64,000 nt of DNA from SHXR01 sp046160305 (GCA_046160305.1 JBJXGX010000160.1:10885-74884), one strand, 5' to 3'; positions 1 through 8,616 are shown, counted from the first letter of the stretch. Notes: generated from the letters alone by a model not told the origin. Numbers and translations are program-made.

Positions 1-129
1 TCCAGTGCGGCGCAGATGGGCGATCGTTTCGTCCGGCAGGCGGCGCAGCGTCTCGGTTACGGCTGCTCGATGGCGCAAGACCGGGACGAGCTCGGTCGCG
101 TGCCGCAGCAGTTCCGTGCCCATGCTCAT
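1..129 (-). CDS. N-terminus of an acyl-CoA dehydrogenase-fold flavin monooxygenase (partial, runs off the window)
   Basis: Reading leftwards from an ATG at 129-127, 43 codons stay open to the window edge. The peptide begins MSMGTELLRHATELVPVLR and continues with a TETLRRLPDETIAHLRRTG stretch. That pattern (paired Arg/Leu helix, 'RRLPDETI..L...G') is typical of the first helix of HsaA/HpaB-like flavin monooxygenases of the acyl-CoA dehydrogenase superfamily. The ATG directly abuts the TAA of the upstream oxygenase gene (130-132), so the two are almost certainly one operon. A second ATG lies two codons in. Only the N-terminus is visible, so the substrate and exact subfamily are inference. Confidence 0.55.
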   Translation of the reverse strand, partial: MSMGTELLRHATELVPVLRHRAAVTETLRRLPDETIAHLRRTG

Positions 130-843
130 TTAAACCACCATCCAGAAGGCCAGTGTCATCCGTGGAAACGCGTGGAACGAATCGCGCGGATGGTATGCGG
201 CATGAAAATACTGCGAAGGAAAAATAAGCAGGCGACCGGGCACCATGTCGACCGCGCCGATCATGTCCCATTGCGCGGCCACCTGATCGGGCCAATAGTC
301 GCGTCCATTCTCGACCAGCCGTGGATCCTTCGCGACCGCCTGATCAAATGCAGCATCGGTTGCGAGCGCGCCGGATGGCCGGAAGCGAAAGAACCCCGTG
401 CCGCCCGAACTTTCGTCCTTGGTGTTGAGATAGACGAGGCAGGTGAACGAGCGCCGGTCAGGACGCGCTACGTCGTGATGCGGAAAGGCGAAGTCGGCCC
501 GCTTGTCCTTGATCTGCATGAACCAGTTGACGTCGACATGCGGATCCTGCGGACTCGTCTGCGTCGCGTAGACGCTTTCGATCGCCTGCTGCGCGATCGC
601 GATCATGCCGTTCGGAAACCAGACCGGAAATCGCAGCCGGCAATCATAATAGTCGACGAAATTGCGCCCGCCTTCGACATGTTTCCAGTTGGCCGCCGGT
701 GCCGTGCCGAGAATCTCCCGCGCCTGATCCGGATGCTTGAGGAAATCGTCGATGACGATTCCCTGCACACCCTCGACGCCGGCATTCTTGATCGAGAGGT
801 TGAGATTGACGTCGAACACCTCGTTGAGGAGAAATGGTTTCAT
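130..843 (-). CDS. DUF6445-like putative Fe(II)-dependent oxygenase
   Basis: A 237-residue protein starting MKPFLLNEVFDVNLNL. I chose the ATG at 843 because the N-terminal extension to 900 has low-complexity, non-family sequence. It resembles DUF6445 proteins, which have a double-stranded beta-helix (cupin-like) fold. An HHD pair sits in 'FAFPHHDVARPDRRS', a Cys/Leu-rich core strand follows ('FTCLVYLN'), and a distal His is in 'SQYFHAAYHPRDSFHAFPR', which fits an H-x-D...H iron site. No signal peptide is seen. It is cotranscribed with the flavoprotein that begins at 129, so it probably serves the same oxidative pathway. The family assignment is from memory of the motif order; the substrate is unknown. 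Confidence 0.6.
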   Translation of the reverse strand: MKPFLLNEVFDVNLNLSIKNAGVEGVQGIVIDDFLKHPDQAREILGTAPAANWKHVEGGRNFVDYYDCRLRFPVWFPNGMIAIAQQAIESVYATQTSPQDPHVDVNWFMQIKDKRADFAFPHHDVARPDRRSFTCLVYLNTKDESSGGTGFFRFRPSGALATDAAFDQAVAKDPRLVENGRDYWPDQVAAQWDMIGAVDMVPGRLLIFPSQYFHAAYHPRDSFHAFPRMTLAFWMVV

Positions 844-972
844 GCACACGCACTTTGGCGAAGAACAGGGCGACAAACGAACATATATGGAGCGTACCAC
901 TCCCTTTGTAGCGAGGGCGTGTGCGCGAGCGTGCTTGTATATGACCGCGCTGTCGGCGCGCTGTCGGCGTGC

Positions 973-1001
973 TTGACGACCTATTGGGTTGCTGATAAAA
1001 G
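973..1001 (+). promoter_or_regulatory. Predicted sigma70-type promoter of the first TRAP binding-protein gene
   Basis: TTGACG (973-978), a 17-bp spacer and TAAAAG (996-1001) lie about 87 bp before the ATG at 1088. The same hexamers with the same spacing recur upstream of the duplicated gene (2255-2283), along with most of the surrounding bases. The conservation between the two copies supports a functional promoter. The rest of the 844-1087 gap holds no gene. Confidence 0.55.
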
Positions 1002-1087
1002 CGAGAGGTGCGCGGGACTTCGCGCATGCGGATTCCCGAGGTTATCGCGCTCGTTGCCGATGACCGCAATTTACGTGAGGAGGCTCC

Positions 1088-2179
1088 ATGAACTTTTACG
1101 CAACGCGTTCCGCGCTGGTCGCCGTCGCATTTGTTGCGACATCCGCGACTATTCCGACCGCTCTTGCGCAGAGCGCACCCGCCGACATTCCGTCGATCAC
1201 CCTGAAGGTGGCCGACACCTTTCCGCCCGTAGGATTCGTTCCCACCCATCGCAAGGCGTGGGCGGACAGTATCACCAAGAAGACCGACGGCAAGGTCAAG
1301 TTCCAGTTCTTCTGGTCCGACTCGCTGTTCAAGCAGGCCGACAGCGCTGCGAATCTGCCGGCCGGTGTGGCCGATATCGCGAACGTTGCATCGACCTACG
1401 ACCCGGCGAAGACCGCGCTGTGGATGACATTGGACATGCCCTTCAATGCCCGGGACTACTGGTGCGGCATCAGTGCCTCGGTCAAGACGGAGCAGGAAGA
1501 GCCCAACCTCAAGAAGACTTTCGAGCAGCTCGGATTCTTACCGATGATGGGCTACGCGAGCGGCCATTTCCACTTCCTGGGCAGGTCCGCGGTCGAGAAG
1601 GTCGCCGATCTCAAGGGCAAGCGCATCCGCAGCTACGGCGGCGCGCGGGTGAAGATGTACGAGCTGCTCGGCATCTCGCCGATCTTCATGCCCTACGGCC
1701 AGATTTACGAGGCGCTCGAGCGCGGCGTGATCGACGGTGCGGAGGCCACGATCCTACTCACCGATTCGTTCAAGCACTACGAGATCGCGAAATCCATGAC
1801 GCTCGCCCATTCGGGCTTCGTCTTGGCGGCGCCGCTGTCGATCAGTCTGCGGCGTTGGAACAGCTTTCCGGAAAGCTTGAAAAAAATCTTTCGCGAAGCG
1901 GGTACCGAGCATGACATGGAGTACGCCCGCCAAATGATCGAGCAGGAAGGGGTCAAGTTGAAGGAGTTCCAGGATACGCGCGGCATGAAGGTCCTCAAAC
2001 TCTCAGCGGCTGATCAGGCCGCGCTCGAGAAGGCGGGCAAGGACGCGCAAGAACTCTGGCTCGCCGATATGGACAAGAAAGGTGTGCCGGCGCGTGCAAC
2101 ATGGGCCTACTTCCAGAATCTTCAAAGCGCTTGTGAAAAGGAAATCGCCACGAAGGGATATCCGTGGCAGAAGAGGTAA
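1088..2179 (+). CDS. dctP: TRAP transporter substrate-binding protein DctP (copy 1)
   Basis: A 363-residue periplasmic solute receptor with an N-terminal signal peptide (MNFYATRSALVAVAFVATSA..., cleavage likely after LAQ). It carries the family's conserved features: 'LKVADTFPPVGFVP', 'DGKVKFQFFWSDSL', the central 'KGKRIRSYGGARVKMYELLG' region with its substrate-clasping Arg, and 'GVIDGAEATILLTDSFKHYE'. It captures an organic acid anion and delivers it to the DctQ/DctM permease encoded downstream. A GAGG ribosome-binding site precedes ATG 1088. It is followed by a close paralogue (2386-3477) that shares most residues and the upstream promoter region. The ligand is not deducible. Confidence 0.88.
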   Translation: MNFYATRSALVAVAFVATSATIPTALAQSAPADIPSITLKVADTFPPVGFVPTHRKAWADSITKKTDGKVKFQFFWSDSLFKQADSAANLPAGVADIANVASTYDPAKTALWMTLDMPFNARDYWCGISASVKTEQEEPNLKKTFEQLGFLPMMGYASGHFHFLGRSAVEKVADLKGKRIRSYGGARVKMYELLGISPIFMPYGQIYEALERGVIDGAEATILLTDSFKHYEIAKSMTLAHSGFVLAAPLSISLRRWNSFPESLKKIFREAGTEHDMEYARQMIEQEGVKLKEFQDTRGMKVLKLSAADQAALEKAGKDAQELWLADMDKKGVPARATWAYFQNLQSACEKEIATKGYPWQKR

Positions 2180-2254
2180 ATGCGCAGGGCGCGACGATGC
2201 AGCGAGCCGATCGGGCGCTCGAATTTATAGGAAGACGCGCGTACGCGAGCGCGC

Positions 2255-2283
2255 TTGACGACTCATAGGGTTGCTGATAAAAG
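2255..2283 (+). promoter_or_regulatory. Predicted promoter of the second TRAP binding-protein gene (duplicated copy)
   Basis: TTGACG (2255-2260), 17 bp and TAAAAG (2278-2283), matching the promoter at 973-1001 including the shared tract GGGTTGCTGATAAAAG. It lies 103 bp before ATG 2386 and would allow expression of the second receptor and the permease separately from the first receptor. Confidence 0.55.
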
Positions 2284-2385
2284 CCGAAGGTGCGCGGGGA
2301 TTCGAACATGCAGGTTCCGTGGCGTAATAGCGCTCGTTATCGATGAGCCCTTCGTCGATGGCCATCATGAATTGGAGGAGAACCC

Positions 2386-3477
2386 ATGAACGTACACGCA
2401 TCACGCTGCGCGTTTGCCGCTGCCGCCCTCATCGCGGCGGCAGCCTCCGCCCCGACCGTTCTTGCGCAGGGCGCCGCGGCGGATATTCCGTCGATCACCC
2501 TGAAGGTCGCGGACTCGTTCCCGCCGGTAGGCTTCGTCCCGGAAATGAAGAAGATCTGGGCCGACAACATCACCAAGAGAACCGACGGCAAGGTGAAGTT
2601 CCAGTTCTTCTGGTCGGAGTCGCTTTTCAAACAAACCGACGGCGCGCCGAATCTCGCCGCCGGCGTCGCCGATATTTCGAATGTCTCCTCGACCTACGAT
2701 CCGGCCAAGACAGCGCTTTGGATGACGCTCGATATGCCGTTCAATGCGCGCGACTACTGGTGCGGGATCAGCGCCTCGGTCAAGACCCAGCAGGACGAGC
2801 CGAATCTGCGCAAGACGTTCGATCAGCTCGGCTTCCTGCCGATGACCGGTTACGCGAGCGGGCATTTTCACTTCCTCTCGAACAAACCGATCGAGAAGCT
2901 CGCCGATCTCCAGAAGAAGCGCATTCGCAGCTACGGTGGCGCACGCATCAAGATGTACGAACCGCTTGGCATCTCGCCCATCTTCATGCCGTATGGGCAG
3001 ATCTACGAAGCGGTCGAGCGCGGCGTGGTCGATGGCGCCGAAGGCACCATCCTGCTCACCGACTCGTTCAAGCACTATGAGATCGCGAAGTTCATGACCG
3101 TGACCAATTCAGGGATGGCGCTTGCCGCGCCGCTTTCCATCAGTCTCAAGCGCTGGAACAGCTTTCCCGACAGTCTGAAGAAAATATTCATCGAGGCCGG
3201 CAACGAACATGACCAGCTTTTTGCCCGGCGCATGATTGAGCAGGAAGAGATCAAAGTGAAAGAGTTCCAGGAAAAGCGCGGCATGCGGTACATCAGGCTT
3301 TCGCCGGCCGATCAGGCGACCCTGGAAAAGGCCGGCAAGGACGCGCAGGACCAATGGCTCGCCGATATGGACAAGAAGAACGTTCCGGCACGCGCGACCT
3401 GGGCCATGTTCCAGAATCTGCAAAACGCGTGTGAGAAGGAAATCAAGGCGAACGGTTATCCGTGGCAGAAGAAGTAG
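2386..3477 (+). CDS. dctP: TRAP transporter substrate-binding protein DctP (copy 2)
   Basis: 363 residues, the same length as the gene at 1088 and alignable end to end without obvious gaps. The signal peptide is MNVHASRCAFAAAALIAAAASA, with likely cleavage after LAQ. It keeps 'LKVADSFPPVGFVP', 'QKKRIRSYGGARIKMYEPLG' and 'GVVDGAEGTILLTDSFKHYE'. Differences cluster in 'HRKAWADSITKKTD' versus 'MKKIWADNITKRTD' and in the C-terminal third. The strong RBS GGAGGAG precedes the ATG. Its last codons overlap the probable dctQ GTG start by 16 bp, so this copy, not copy 1, is translationally linked to the permease. It may have diverged in ligand preference; that is inference. Confidence 0.88.
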   Translation: MNVHASRCAFAAAALIAAAASAPTVLAQGAAADIPSITLKVADSFPPVGFVPEMKKIWADNITKRTDGKVKFQFFWSESLFKQTDGAPNLAAGVADISNVSSTYDPAKTALWMTLDMPFNARDYWCGISASVKTQQDEPNLRKTFDQLGFLPMTGYASGHFHFLSNKPIEKLADLQKKRIRSYGGARIKMYEPLGISPIFMPYGQIYEAVERGVVDGAEGTILLTDSFKHYEIAKFMTVTNSGMALAAPLSISLKRWNSFPDSLKKIFIEAGNEHDQLFARRMIEQEEIKVKEFQEKRGMRYIRLSPADQATLEKAGKDAQDQWLADMDKKNVPARATWAMFQNLQNACEKEIKANGYPWQKK

Positions 3478-4040
3478 CTCGCACCGAATCGGTCGATGTC
3501 CAAAGGGGGGCGGCATTGAAGCAAGGTAAGCGCGCGCTCGATGCATTCGCCGAGTGGATGGCGCTCGCCGGCGGTTTCATCGTGTTTCTGCTGATGCTGA
3601 TGGTCGCCGCCGACGCCATCGGGAGAAAGCTCTATAGCGCGCTCCCGGGCGGGCTGGAGTTCAGCGAGGCACTGATGGTTCCGGCGGTGTTCCTGCCGCT
3701 GATGTTCGTTCAAATGAAGCGCGAGCATGTTTTCGTCGGTGTCGTCACCATGCGTCTGTCGGTGCGGACGCAGTCATTCATTGACGCGGTGGCGGCGCTT
3801 ATCGGCATCGTGCTGTTCGGTTTTCTCACGTGGCTCGCGATCGAAAAAGCGATTCAATCGACGGTCGTCTGGGAATATCGGATCGCCATTATTTCCGTGC
3901 CGATCTGGCCATTTCGATGGGTGATTCCATTTGGCACAGGATTGCTGGTCTTGCAGTTGGCGTTGACCGCCATGGAGGAGTTTGGCCGGGCGTTTGGGCC
4001 GGATGAGCCGCGGCCACGGGAAGAGGCAGCGCCGATTTAA
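3462..4040 (+). CDS. dctQ: TRAP transporter small permease subunit DctQ
   Basis: 192 residues with four hydrophobic segments: about residues 27-50, 65-85, 105-130 and 145-170. It contains the DctQ-type Arg/Glu signature 'DAIGRKLYSALPGGLEFSEALMV' between the first two. It forms the small membrane subunit that pairs with DctM. I annotate the GTG at 3462, which overlaps the dctP stop by 16 bp. A TTG at 3516, preceded by an A-AAGGGGGG purine run, is an equally good start and would remove a hydrophilic 18-residue leader (MAEEVARTESVDVQRGAA). The 100-bp gap before dctM shows no gene. Confidence 0.85.
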   Translation: MAEEVARTESVDVQRGAALKQGKRALDAFAEWMALAGGFIVFLLMLMVAADAIGRKLYSALPGGLEFSEALMVPAVFLPLMFVQMKREHVFVGVVTMRLSVRTQSFIDAVAALIGIVLFGFLTWLAIEKAIQSTVVWEYRIAIISVPIWPFRWVIPFGTGLLVLQLALTAMEEFGRAFGPDEPRPREEAAPI

Positions 4041-4140
4041 AAATACGGATGGGTCGATCCAGTGACCAGTGATCTGTTCGCTGGGTCGCGCCAGTCCACA
4101 TTGCATTCGCTAATCAAGCAGAAAGGTGGCCTAAGGGGCC

Positions 4141-5457
4141 ATGGAAAACTACCACATCGGTCTCCTTGGGTTCATCGTCTTGCTGGTTTTGATCGGCTTG
4201 CGTATCCCGATTGCCTTCACGCTCACCTTGGTGGGGTTGGCCGGCCTCCTTCTTCTGAGCGGTTCGGACGCGACATTCGCGATGCTGTCCTCGGGCATGT
4301 ATTCGTCGGTCGCCAATAACACGCTCACCGCGGTTCCGCTGTTTCTTTTGATGGGTTATTTCGCGTATCACGCCGGCCTGACCCGGGCGTGTTTCGACAC
4401 CGCGCGCCTGTGGCTCGCGCGGCTGCCGGGCGGCTTGGCGATCGCAACGGTGGCAGGTTGCGCGATGTTCGGTGCCTGTGCGGGGTCGGGCGTTGCCGCG
4501 GCCGGTGCCATGGGGCGAGTGTCGATCCCCGAGATGCTCCGTTACGGGTACGACCGCAGGCTCGCATGCGGATCGGTGGCCGCCGCGGCGACCTTGGCCG
4601 TGCTCATTCCGCCTAGCATCGTGATGGTCGTATACGCCATCCTGACCGAGGTGTCGATCGGTCGCCTGCTGATGGCGGGCTACCTGCCGGGAATTTTGTC
4701 GGCGGCGATCCTGATGGGCATGATCTGGTATCGCGTCAAGCGTAATCCAGCGCTCGCGCCTGATGTCCCATTCGAGATTACCTGGGCGCAGCGATTCGCT
4801 TCACTCAAGGATATCTGGGGAATAACACTCCTCATCATGTTGGTGCTGGGCGGCATTTATTCCGGCTTCGTTACTGCGACCGAGGCCGCGGCCATTGGCG
4901 CCTTGGGTGCGTTCATCCTGATGATCTTCGCAAAGCAGCTCAGCCGTGCGACGTTCAAAGATTCGATGCTCGAAACCGCACGCACAACCGGCATGATTTT
5001 TCTGTTGCTGGTGGGCGCATCGATCTTCTCCGGTTTCATGGCGATCAGCGGTGTGCCGCAGAAGCTGGCCGAAGTCATCGTCGAGGCGAAACTCTCGGTC
5101 GGCATGGTTCTGCTGATCGTCTGTGTCGTCTATATTTTTCTCGGCTGCTTTCTCGACTCGATTTCGATGATGTTATTGACGCTTCCGGTGCTGCTGCCGG
5201 TGCTGAAGAGCCTCGACATCAATCTCATCTGGTTCGGCATCATCGTCGTGAAGCTGGTCGAGATCGGGTGTATCACACCGCCGTTCGGCATCACCGTCTA
5301 TGTCGTGAAAGGGGTGGTCGGCAACACGGTTCCACTGGAGGAAGTATTCAGTGGAATCTGGTGGTTCCTCGCGATGGAGATCCTCACCTTGCTGATTCTC
5401 ATCTTCTTCCCGGTGATCTCGACGATCCTGCCCGACACGATGCTCGGCAAGGGCTAG
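4141..5457 (+). CDS. dctM: TRAP transporter large permease subunit DctM
   Basis: 438 residues, the normal size for DctM, with about 12 transmembrane segments. Family landmarks include 'GLRIPIAFTLTLVGLAGL', 'AVPLFLLMGYFAYHAGLTR', 'GACAGSGVAAAGAMG', 'LIPPSIVMVVYAILTEVSIG', 'ATEAAAIGALGAFILM' and 'LVEIGCITPPFGITVYVVKG'. It is the sodium-coupled transport subunit that accepts ligand from the DctP receptors. An AAAGGTGG-type RBS lies just before the ATG. It is last in the dctP-dctP-dctQ-dctM order and is followed by a hairpin at 5487-5510. Confidence 0.92.
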   Translation: MENYHIGLLGFIVLLVLIGLRIPIAFTLTLVGLAGLLLLSGSDATFAMLSSGMYSSVANNTLTAVPLFLLMGYFAYHAGLTRACFDTARLWLARLPGGLAIATVAGCAMFGACAGSGVAAAGAMGRVSIPEMLRYGYDRRLACGSVAAAATLAVLIPPSIVMVVYAILTEVSIGRLLMAGYLPGILSAAILMGMIWYRVKRNPALAPDVPFEITWAQRFASLKDIWGITLLIMLVLGGIYSGFVTATEAAAIGALGAFILMIFAKQLSRATFKDSMLETARTTGMIFLLLVGASIFSGFMAISGVPQKLAEVIVEAKLSVGMVLLIVCVVYIFLGCFLDSISMMLLTLPVLLPVLKSLDINLIWFGIIVVKLVEIGCITPPFGITVYVVKGVVGNTVPLEEVFSGIWWFLAMEILTLLILIFFPVISTILPDTMLGKG

Positions 5458-5828
5458 CGTCGCACCCGAGGCGCATGCGCAAAAAAAGCGCGGGCTCGAA
5501 AGCCCGCGCTGCATCGATGCCCGAATTGAGGAGGAGGGGGAGGTCTCGGGCATCGGTTGACGAGCGCTCGGGGAGAGCGCCCTCAGGGGAACTGTTGGAA
5601 CTGTTGGAATCAGGAACGTTCTGTTGGCGTGGCTCCGTCGTGTTCTGCGGTCGGTCAGGAATTGAATTGCCTTCCTGTTGGAACGAACTGTACGCGGGTC
5701 GCCGTGTCGGATAAATGCCAGTCACGCGAATTCAGTGTTGTGCGGCCCGGAACAATCAGGCATCGGTCGGGGTTGATCCGTCACTGAATGCATATCAGGG
5801 CACCCCTACACCGGCCGGCGCCGCAACA
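5458..5828. other. Intergenic region between dctM and the LysR gene; no gene seen
   Basis: 371 bp without a convincing gene. It starts with the A-tract hairpin described separately. Around 5580-5620 there is a short reiterated motif (GGAACTGTTGGAACTGTTGGA). Nothing with codon bias or a family motif was found on either strand. Confidence 0.5.
5481..5510. terminator. Candidate intrinsic terminator hairpin with a leading A-tract
   Basis: A perfect 10-bp stem AGCGCGGGCT / AGCCCGCGCT (5487-5496 and 5501-5510) with a CGAA tetraloop, preceded by a run of seven A. It sits 30 bp after the dctM stop. On the + strand no U-tract follows the stem. On the - strand the A-run becomes a U-tract, so the classical orientation would stop leftward transcripts coming from the LysR gene. 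Confidence 0.6.
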
Positions 5829-6731
5829 TTACGATGGGGCGCGGGGGAACAGGGTCGCGACGAAGTCCACGAAGGCGCGAACCTTCGCGGACAGGTGTCG
5901 ATTCTGCGGATAGATGATCGAAATCGGCAGGCGCTCCCGCGTTGTCCACGCCGCCATGATCGGCTGCAATTGTTGGGCGGCGATCGGACGCGCGACCATC
6001 AGATCCAGAAGGTAGACGATACCAAGTCCTGCGATGGCTGCGTCGATCAAGGCCTCTCCGCTCGACAGCGCCAGGCGACCATTGGGCGGGCGAACAATCC
6101 GCTCCCCTTCGTCCTCGAAAATCCAGTCTTGTACGCGACCAATGCCGGCGCGATAGAAACCCAGGCAGCTATGCCCGTCGAGCGCATGCGGCGAGGCGGG
6201 TTCACCGAAGCGCTCCAGGTACGAGGGTGATGCCGCGACCACGAATCTCGATTCGTAGACTTTGCGGGCGATGAACGATGAATCCTCCAGTACGCCGACG
6301 CGCAAGGCCACATCCACCCCTTCGGCAATCAGATCGAGGCGTTGATCGGTCAAGGTCGCGACGATCTCGACCTCCGGATACTGTGCGGAGAATCTCGGCA
6401 AGGCGGGCATCACATATTGCAGGCCGATCGTGACCGGCAGATCAATCCGCAGTTTGCCGCGCGCAACGGCCTTGCCGCGGCTGAGCGTCGCTTCGGTTTC
6501 GGTGATGTCGGCGATCACCCGCTTGCAGTGTTCGAGGTAGGCCGCACCATCTTCGGTCAGGTTGAGCTGGCGCGTCGTGCGATTGAGCAGCCGGACGCCG
6601 ATCCGGTTTTCCAGCGCCGCGATATGCGAAGTGACCGTGGCCTTCGAGAGGTTGAGGCGATCGGCGGCCCGCGAGAAGCTGCCAAGCTCCACGACCCATG
6701 TGAAGACTTCCATGCTCTGAAGCCGATCCAT
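5829..6731 (-). CDS. LysR family transcriptional regulator
   Basis: 300 residues from the ATG at 6731 (MDRLQSMEVFTWVVELGSFS), which gives the canonical LysR N-terminus. The longer open frame to 6803 adds 24 atypical residues. Winged helix-turn-helix at residues 1-65 ('FSRAADRLNLSKATVTSHIAALENRIGVRLLNRTTR'), then the periplasmic-binding-like effector domain ('GKLRIDLPVTIG...', 'GVDVALRVGVLEDSSF', 'GHSCLGF', 'GLGIVYLLDLMV'). It most resembles the CrgA/DmlR-type subgroup. It is divergent from the NmrA-like reductase (start 6964) across 232 bp, the usual arrangement for a LysR activator and its target. Confidence 0.9.
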   Translation of the reverse strand: MDRLQSMEVFTWVVELGSFSRAADRLNLSKATVTSHIAALENRIGVRLLNRTTRQLNLTEDGAAYLEHCKRVIADITETEATLSRGKAVARGKLRIDLPVTIGLQYVMPALPRFSAQYPEVEIVATLTDQRLDLIAEGVDVALRVGVLEDSSFIARKVYESRFVVAASPSYLERFGEPASPHALDGHSCLGFYRAGIGRVQDWIFEDEGERIVRPPNGRLALSSGEALIDAAIAGLGIVYLLDLMVARPIAAQQLQPIMAAWTTRERLPISIIYPQNRHLSAKVRAFVDFVATLFPRAPS

Positions 6732-6963
6732 ATCCGTCAGGCAGTCGTGCTTTCGGGAAACAACCCGGGACGCACCATTGTTTGAACGAGCAAAACGATG
6801 CATTCGATTCTATCGGCTTTTTCCCGCGCCCCGGAACAGGAACAATCGCTCAGGTCGTTGTGCTATGTCCAGAAAGCATTCCGGATCGAGTCCGCTTGGC
6901 ATCGGCTCGCGGCTCGGCCCATTTCAAATGCAGGTGAGACGCGCTTTCGCGCGAGGAGCAGAC

Positions 6964-7824
6964 ATGTTGGTCGTCAGTGCCGGATCCGGTCATGTTGCAA
7001 GCGCTGTGATGCAGGGGCTTTCCGAGGTGCCCGGTCGGAAGCGCCATGTTTCCCTCAAGGGAGGGGCCGGTTGCTTGCCGAGCGGGTTCGAAAACGTCCC
7101 GATCGGCAGGGGGCTGCCGGCGGACCGGCAACGCATTCTGGAGGGCGTGTCGACGCTCGTGCTGCTGCCGACCTACGATCGGGCCATGGTCGAGGCGCAG
7201 GTCGCCTTGATCGCGATGGCCAAGCGTGCCGGGGTCGATTCGATCTACCTCGTCAGCCTGGAGGGCGCGGAGGTGTCCTCTCCGGTGACGCTGCTCCGCT
7301 GGTGCGCGCTGGTGGATCGCGCAGTCGCGGCAAGCGGCGTCCCCTACGCACGCCTGCGCTGCGCCCCGTTCGTGCAGAACCTGCGCCTCTTTACCGAACG
7401 TGAAGGAAACGGCTATGCGCTGGTCGGACCGTTCCGAGCGGCGGCTTTTCCCTGGGTGGATGCACGTGACGCCGGCGAAGTAATTGCCGCGATGATGCGG
7501 GCGGGATTGGGCGAGAACCGGTCCTTTTCGTTCGCCGGGACCGAGGCGGTCGATTTTGATGCGATCAGTCGAATGCTGGCCGAGGCGAGCGGGCGGCCGG
7601 TGCGGTTCCTCGATGCGCTGGTGCCGCAGGCCGTGGGACACCTCGAGGCGCGGGGTTTGTCGGCAACCCGCATCCGCGTGATCACCGAGTATTGGGATTT
7701 TCTAGTGAGCGGAATCATTCAATCCACGCGATGCGACGCGATATACCGCTATCTGTGTCATCCACCAAGGCGGGTCAGTGCGTTCATAGACGAGTTCGCG
7801 CTGCAGTTGCGTGCGGCGGCTTGA
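6964..7824 (+). CDS. NmrA-like / atypical SDR NAD(P)-binding protein
   Basis: 286 residues from ATG 6964, chosen because GAGGAG lies 5 nt upstream and the protein then opens with the Rossmann strand MLVVSAGSGHVASAVMQGL. The region upstream to 6778 reads as non-family sequence. It is an NmrA/atypical SDR: 'VSTLVLLPTYDRAMVEAQVALIAMAKRAGVDSIYLVSLEG', 'APFVQNL', 'FPWVDARDAGEVIAAMM' and 'FSFAGTEAVDFDAISRMLAEASGRPVRF'. Members are NAD(P)H-dependent quinone or azo reductases or redox sensors without catalysis. It is the likely target of the divergent LysR. The C-terminus (last about 30 residues, Arg/Cys-rich) is unusual for the family. Confidence 0.75.
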   Translation: MLVVSAGSGHVASAVMQGLSEVPGRKRHVSLKGGAGCLPSGFENVPIGRGLPADRQRILEGVSTLVLLPTYDRAMVEAQVALIAMAKRAGVDSIYLVSLEGAEVSSPVTLLRWCALVDRAVAASGVPYARLRCAPFVQNLRLFTEREGNGYALVGPFRAAAFPWVDARDAGEVIAAMMRAGLGENRSFSFAGTEAVDFDAISRMLAEASGRPVRFLDALVPQAVGHLEARGLSATRIRVITEYWDFLVSGIIQSTRCDAIYRYLCHPPRRVSAFIDEFALQLRAAA

Positions 7825-7873
7825 ACGCAGACGAAGTGAAGTGCCATTCGGAACGACTCCCTCAACGTCCGAC

Positions 7874-7918
7874 GGGAATCCAAGGCACGGGAATCCAAGG
7901 CACTTGGCGTCTGCCAAG
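7874..7918. repeat. 15-bp tandem duplication followed by a small perfect hairpin
   Basis: GGGAATCCAAGGCAC occurs twice in a row (7874-7888, 7889-7903). It is followed by CTTGGC-GTCT-GCCAAG (7903-7918), a 6-bp stem that could end the reductase transcript weakly. It lies between two genes and disrupts none. Confidence 0.6.
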
Positions 7919-7988
7919 CGTCCGTTTATGCTGCGGGGTTGAGCGGGCTTGCACTTTCGCGGTCCGTTGGAACGAGGGGAACAAAAAG

Positions 7989-8573
7989 ATGAATCGACGT
8001 CACTTTCTTGGTAACGCAGGTGCCCTGGCCGCCGCGACCCTTGCTACATCCGCTCGCGCTTTCGGCGGTAAAGATGAACCCATGCTGCTTGCCCAGGCCG
8101 CCACGCGTACCCCGGACGTGATCTATGTGCCCACGCCGCAGGAAGTCGTCGATACCATGTTGTCGCTCGCCAAACCGACGAAGAACGATCTCGTCTATGA
8201 CCTCGGCTGCGGCGACGGGCGTATTGTCATCACCGCCGCGAAGCAGTTCGGCGCCCGCGGCATCGGGGTCGACATCGATCCGCAGCGGATCAGCGAAGCC
8301 AACGCGAATGTCAAGGCTGAAAACGTCGGCGATCGCGTGCGGATCATCCAGGGCGACCTGTTCGAGATCGATTTCAAGGATGCCACGATTGTCACGCTGT
8401 ATCTGCTACCCTCGCTCAACCTCAAGCTGCGGCCCAAGCTTTGGCGCGAGCTGAAGCCCGGCACAAGGGTCGTATCGCACGATTTCGACATGGGTGATTG
8501 GGTCCCGGAGCAGAAGGTGAGCGTTGCCTCGCGCACCGTCTACTTCTGGCGGATCACCGGCAAGAACGGCTAG
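7989..8573 (+). CDS. Exported class I SAM-dependent methyltransferase-like protein
   Basis: 194 residues from ATG 7989. The N-terminus MNRRHFLGNAGALAAATLA resembles a twin-arginine signal (RRHFLG followed by a hydrophobic h-region and AxA). Mature part: 'DVIYVPTPQEVVDTML', then the SAM-binding loop 'LVYDLGCGDGRIVITAA' (motif I E/DxGxGxG), acidic 'GVDIDPQRI', and 'TIVTLYLLPSLNLKLRPKL', 'PGTRVVSHDFDMGDW'. A paralogue lies at 12255-13106. An intact SAM site on an exported protein is odd, since SAM is cytoplasmic; the role is unknown. An A/G-rich RBS is present 6-12 nt upstream. Confidence 0.75.
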   Translation: MNRRHFLGNAGALAAATLATSARAFGGKDEPMLLAQAATRTPDVIYVPTPQEVVDTMLSLAKPTKNDLVYDLGCGDGRIVITAAKQFGARGIGVDIDPQRISEANANVKAENVGDRVRIIQGDLFEIDFKDATIVTLYLLPSLNLKLRPKLWRELKPGTRVVSHDFDMGDWVPEQKVSVASRTVYFWRITGKNG

Positions 8574-8616
8574 CAATCCATCAGGCCCCCTAGCCTCCAC
8601 AAGGTCCCCTCGACAT

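Noticed and set aside
16..1914. A 632-codon open stretch on the + strand over the DUF6445 gene and the first TRAP receptor
   Set aside because: It is antisense to one gene and out of frame with the other, is Arg-rich with no family motif, and arises from GC-rich third positions.
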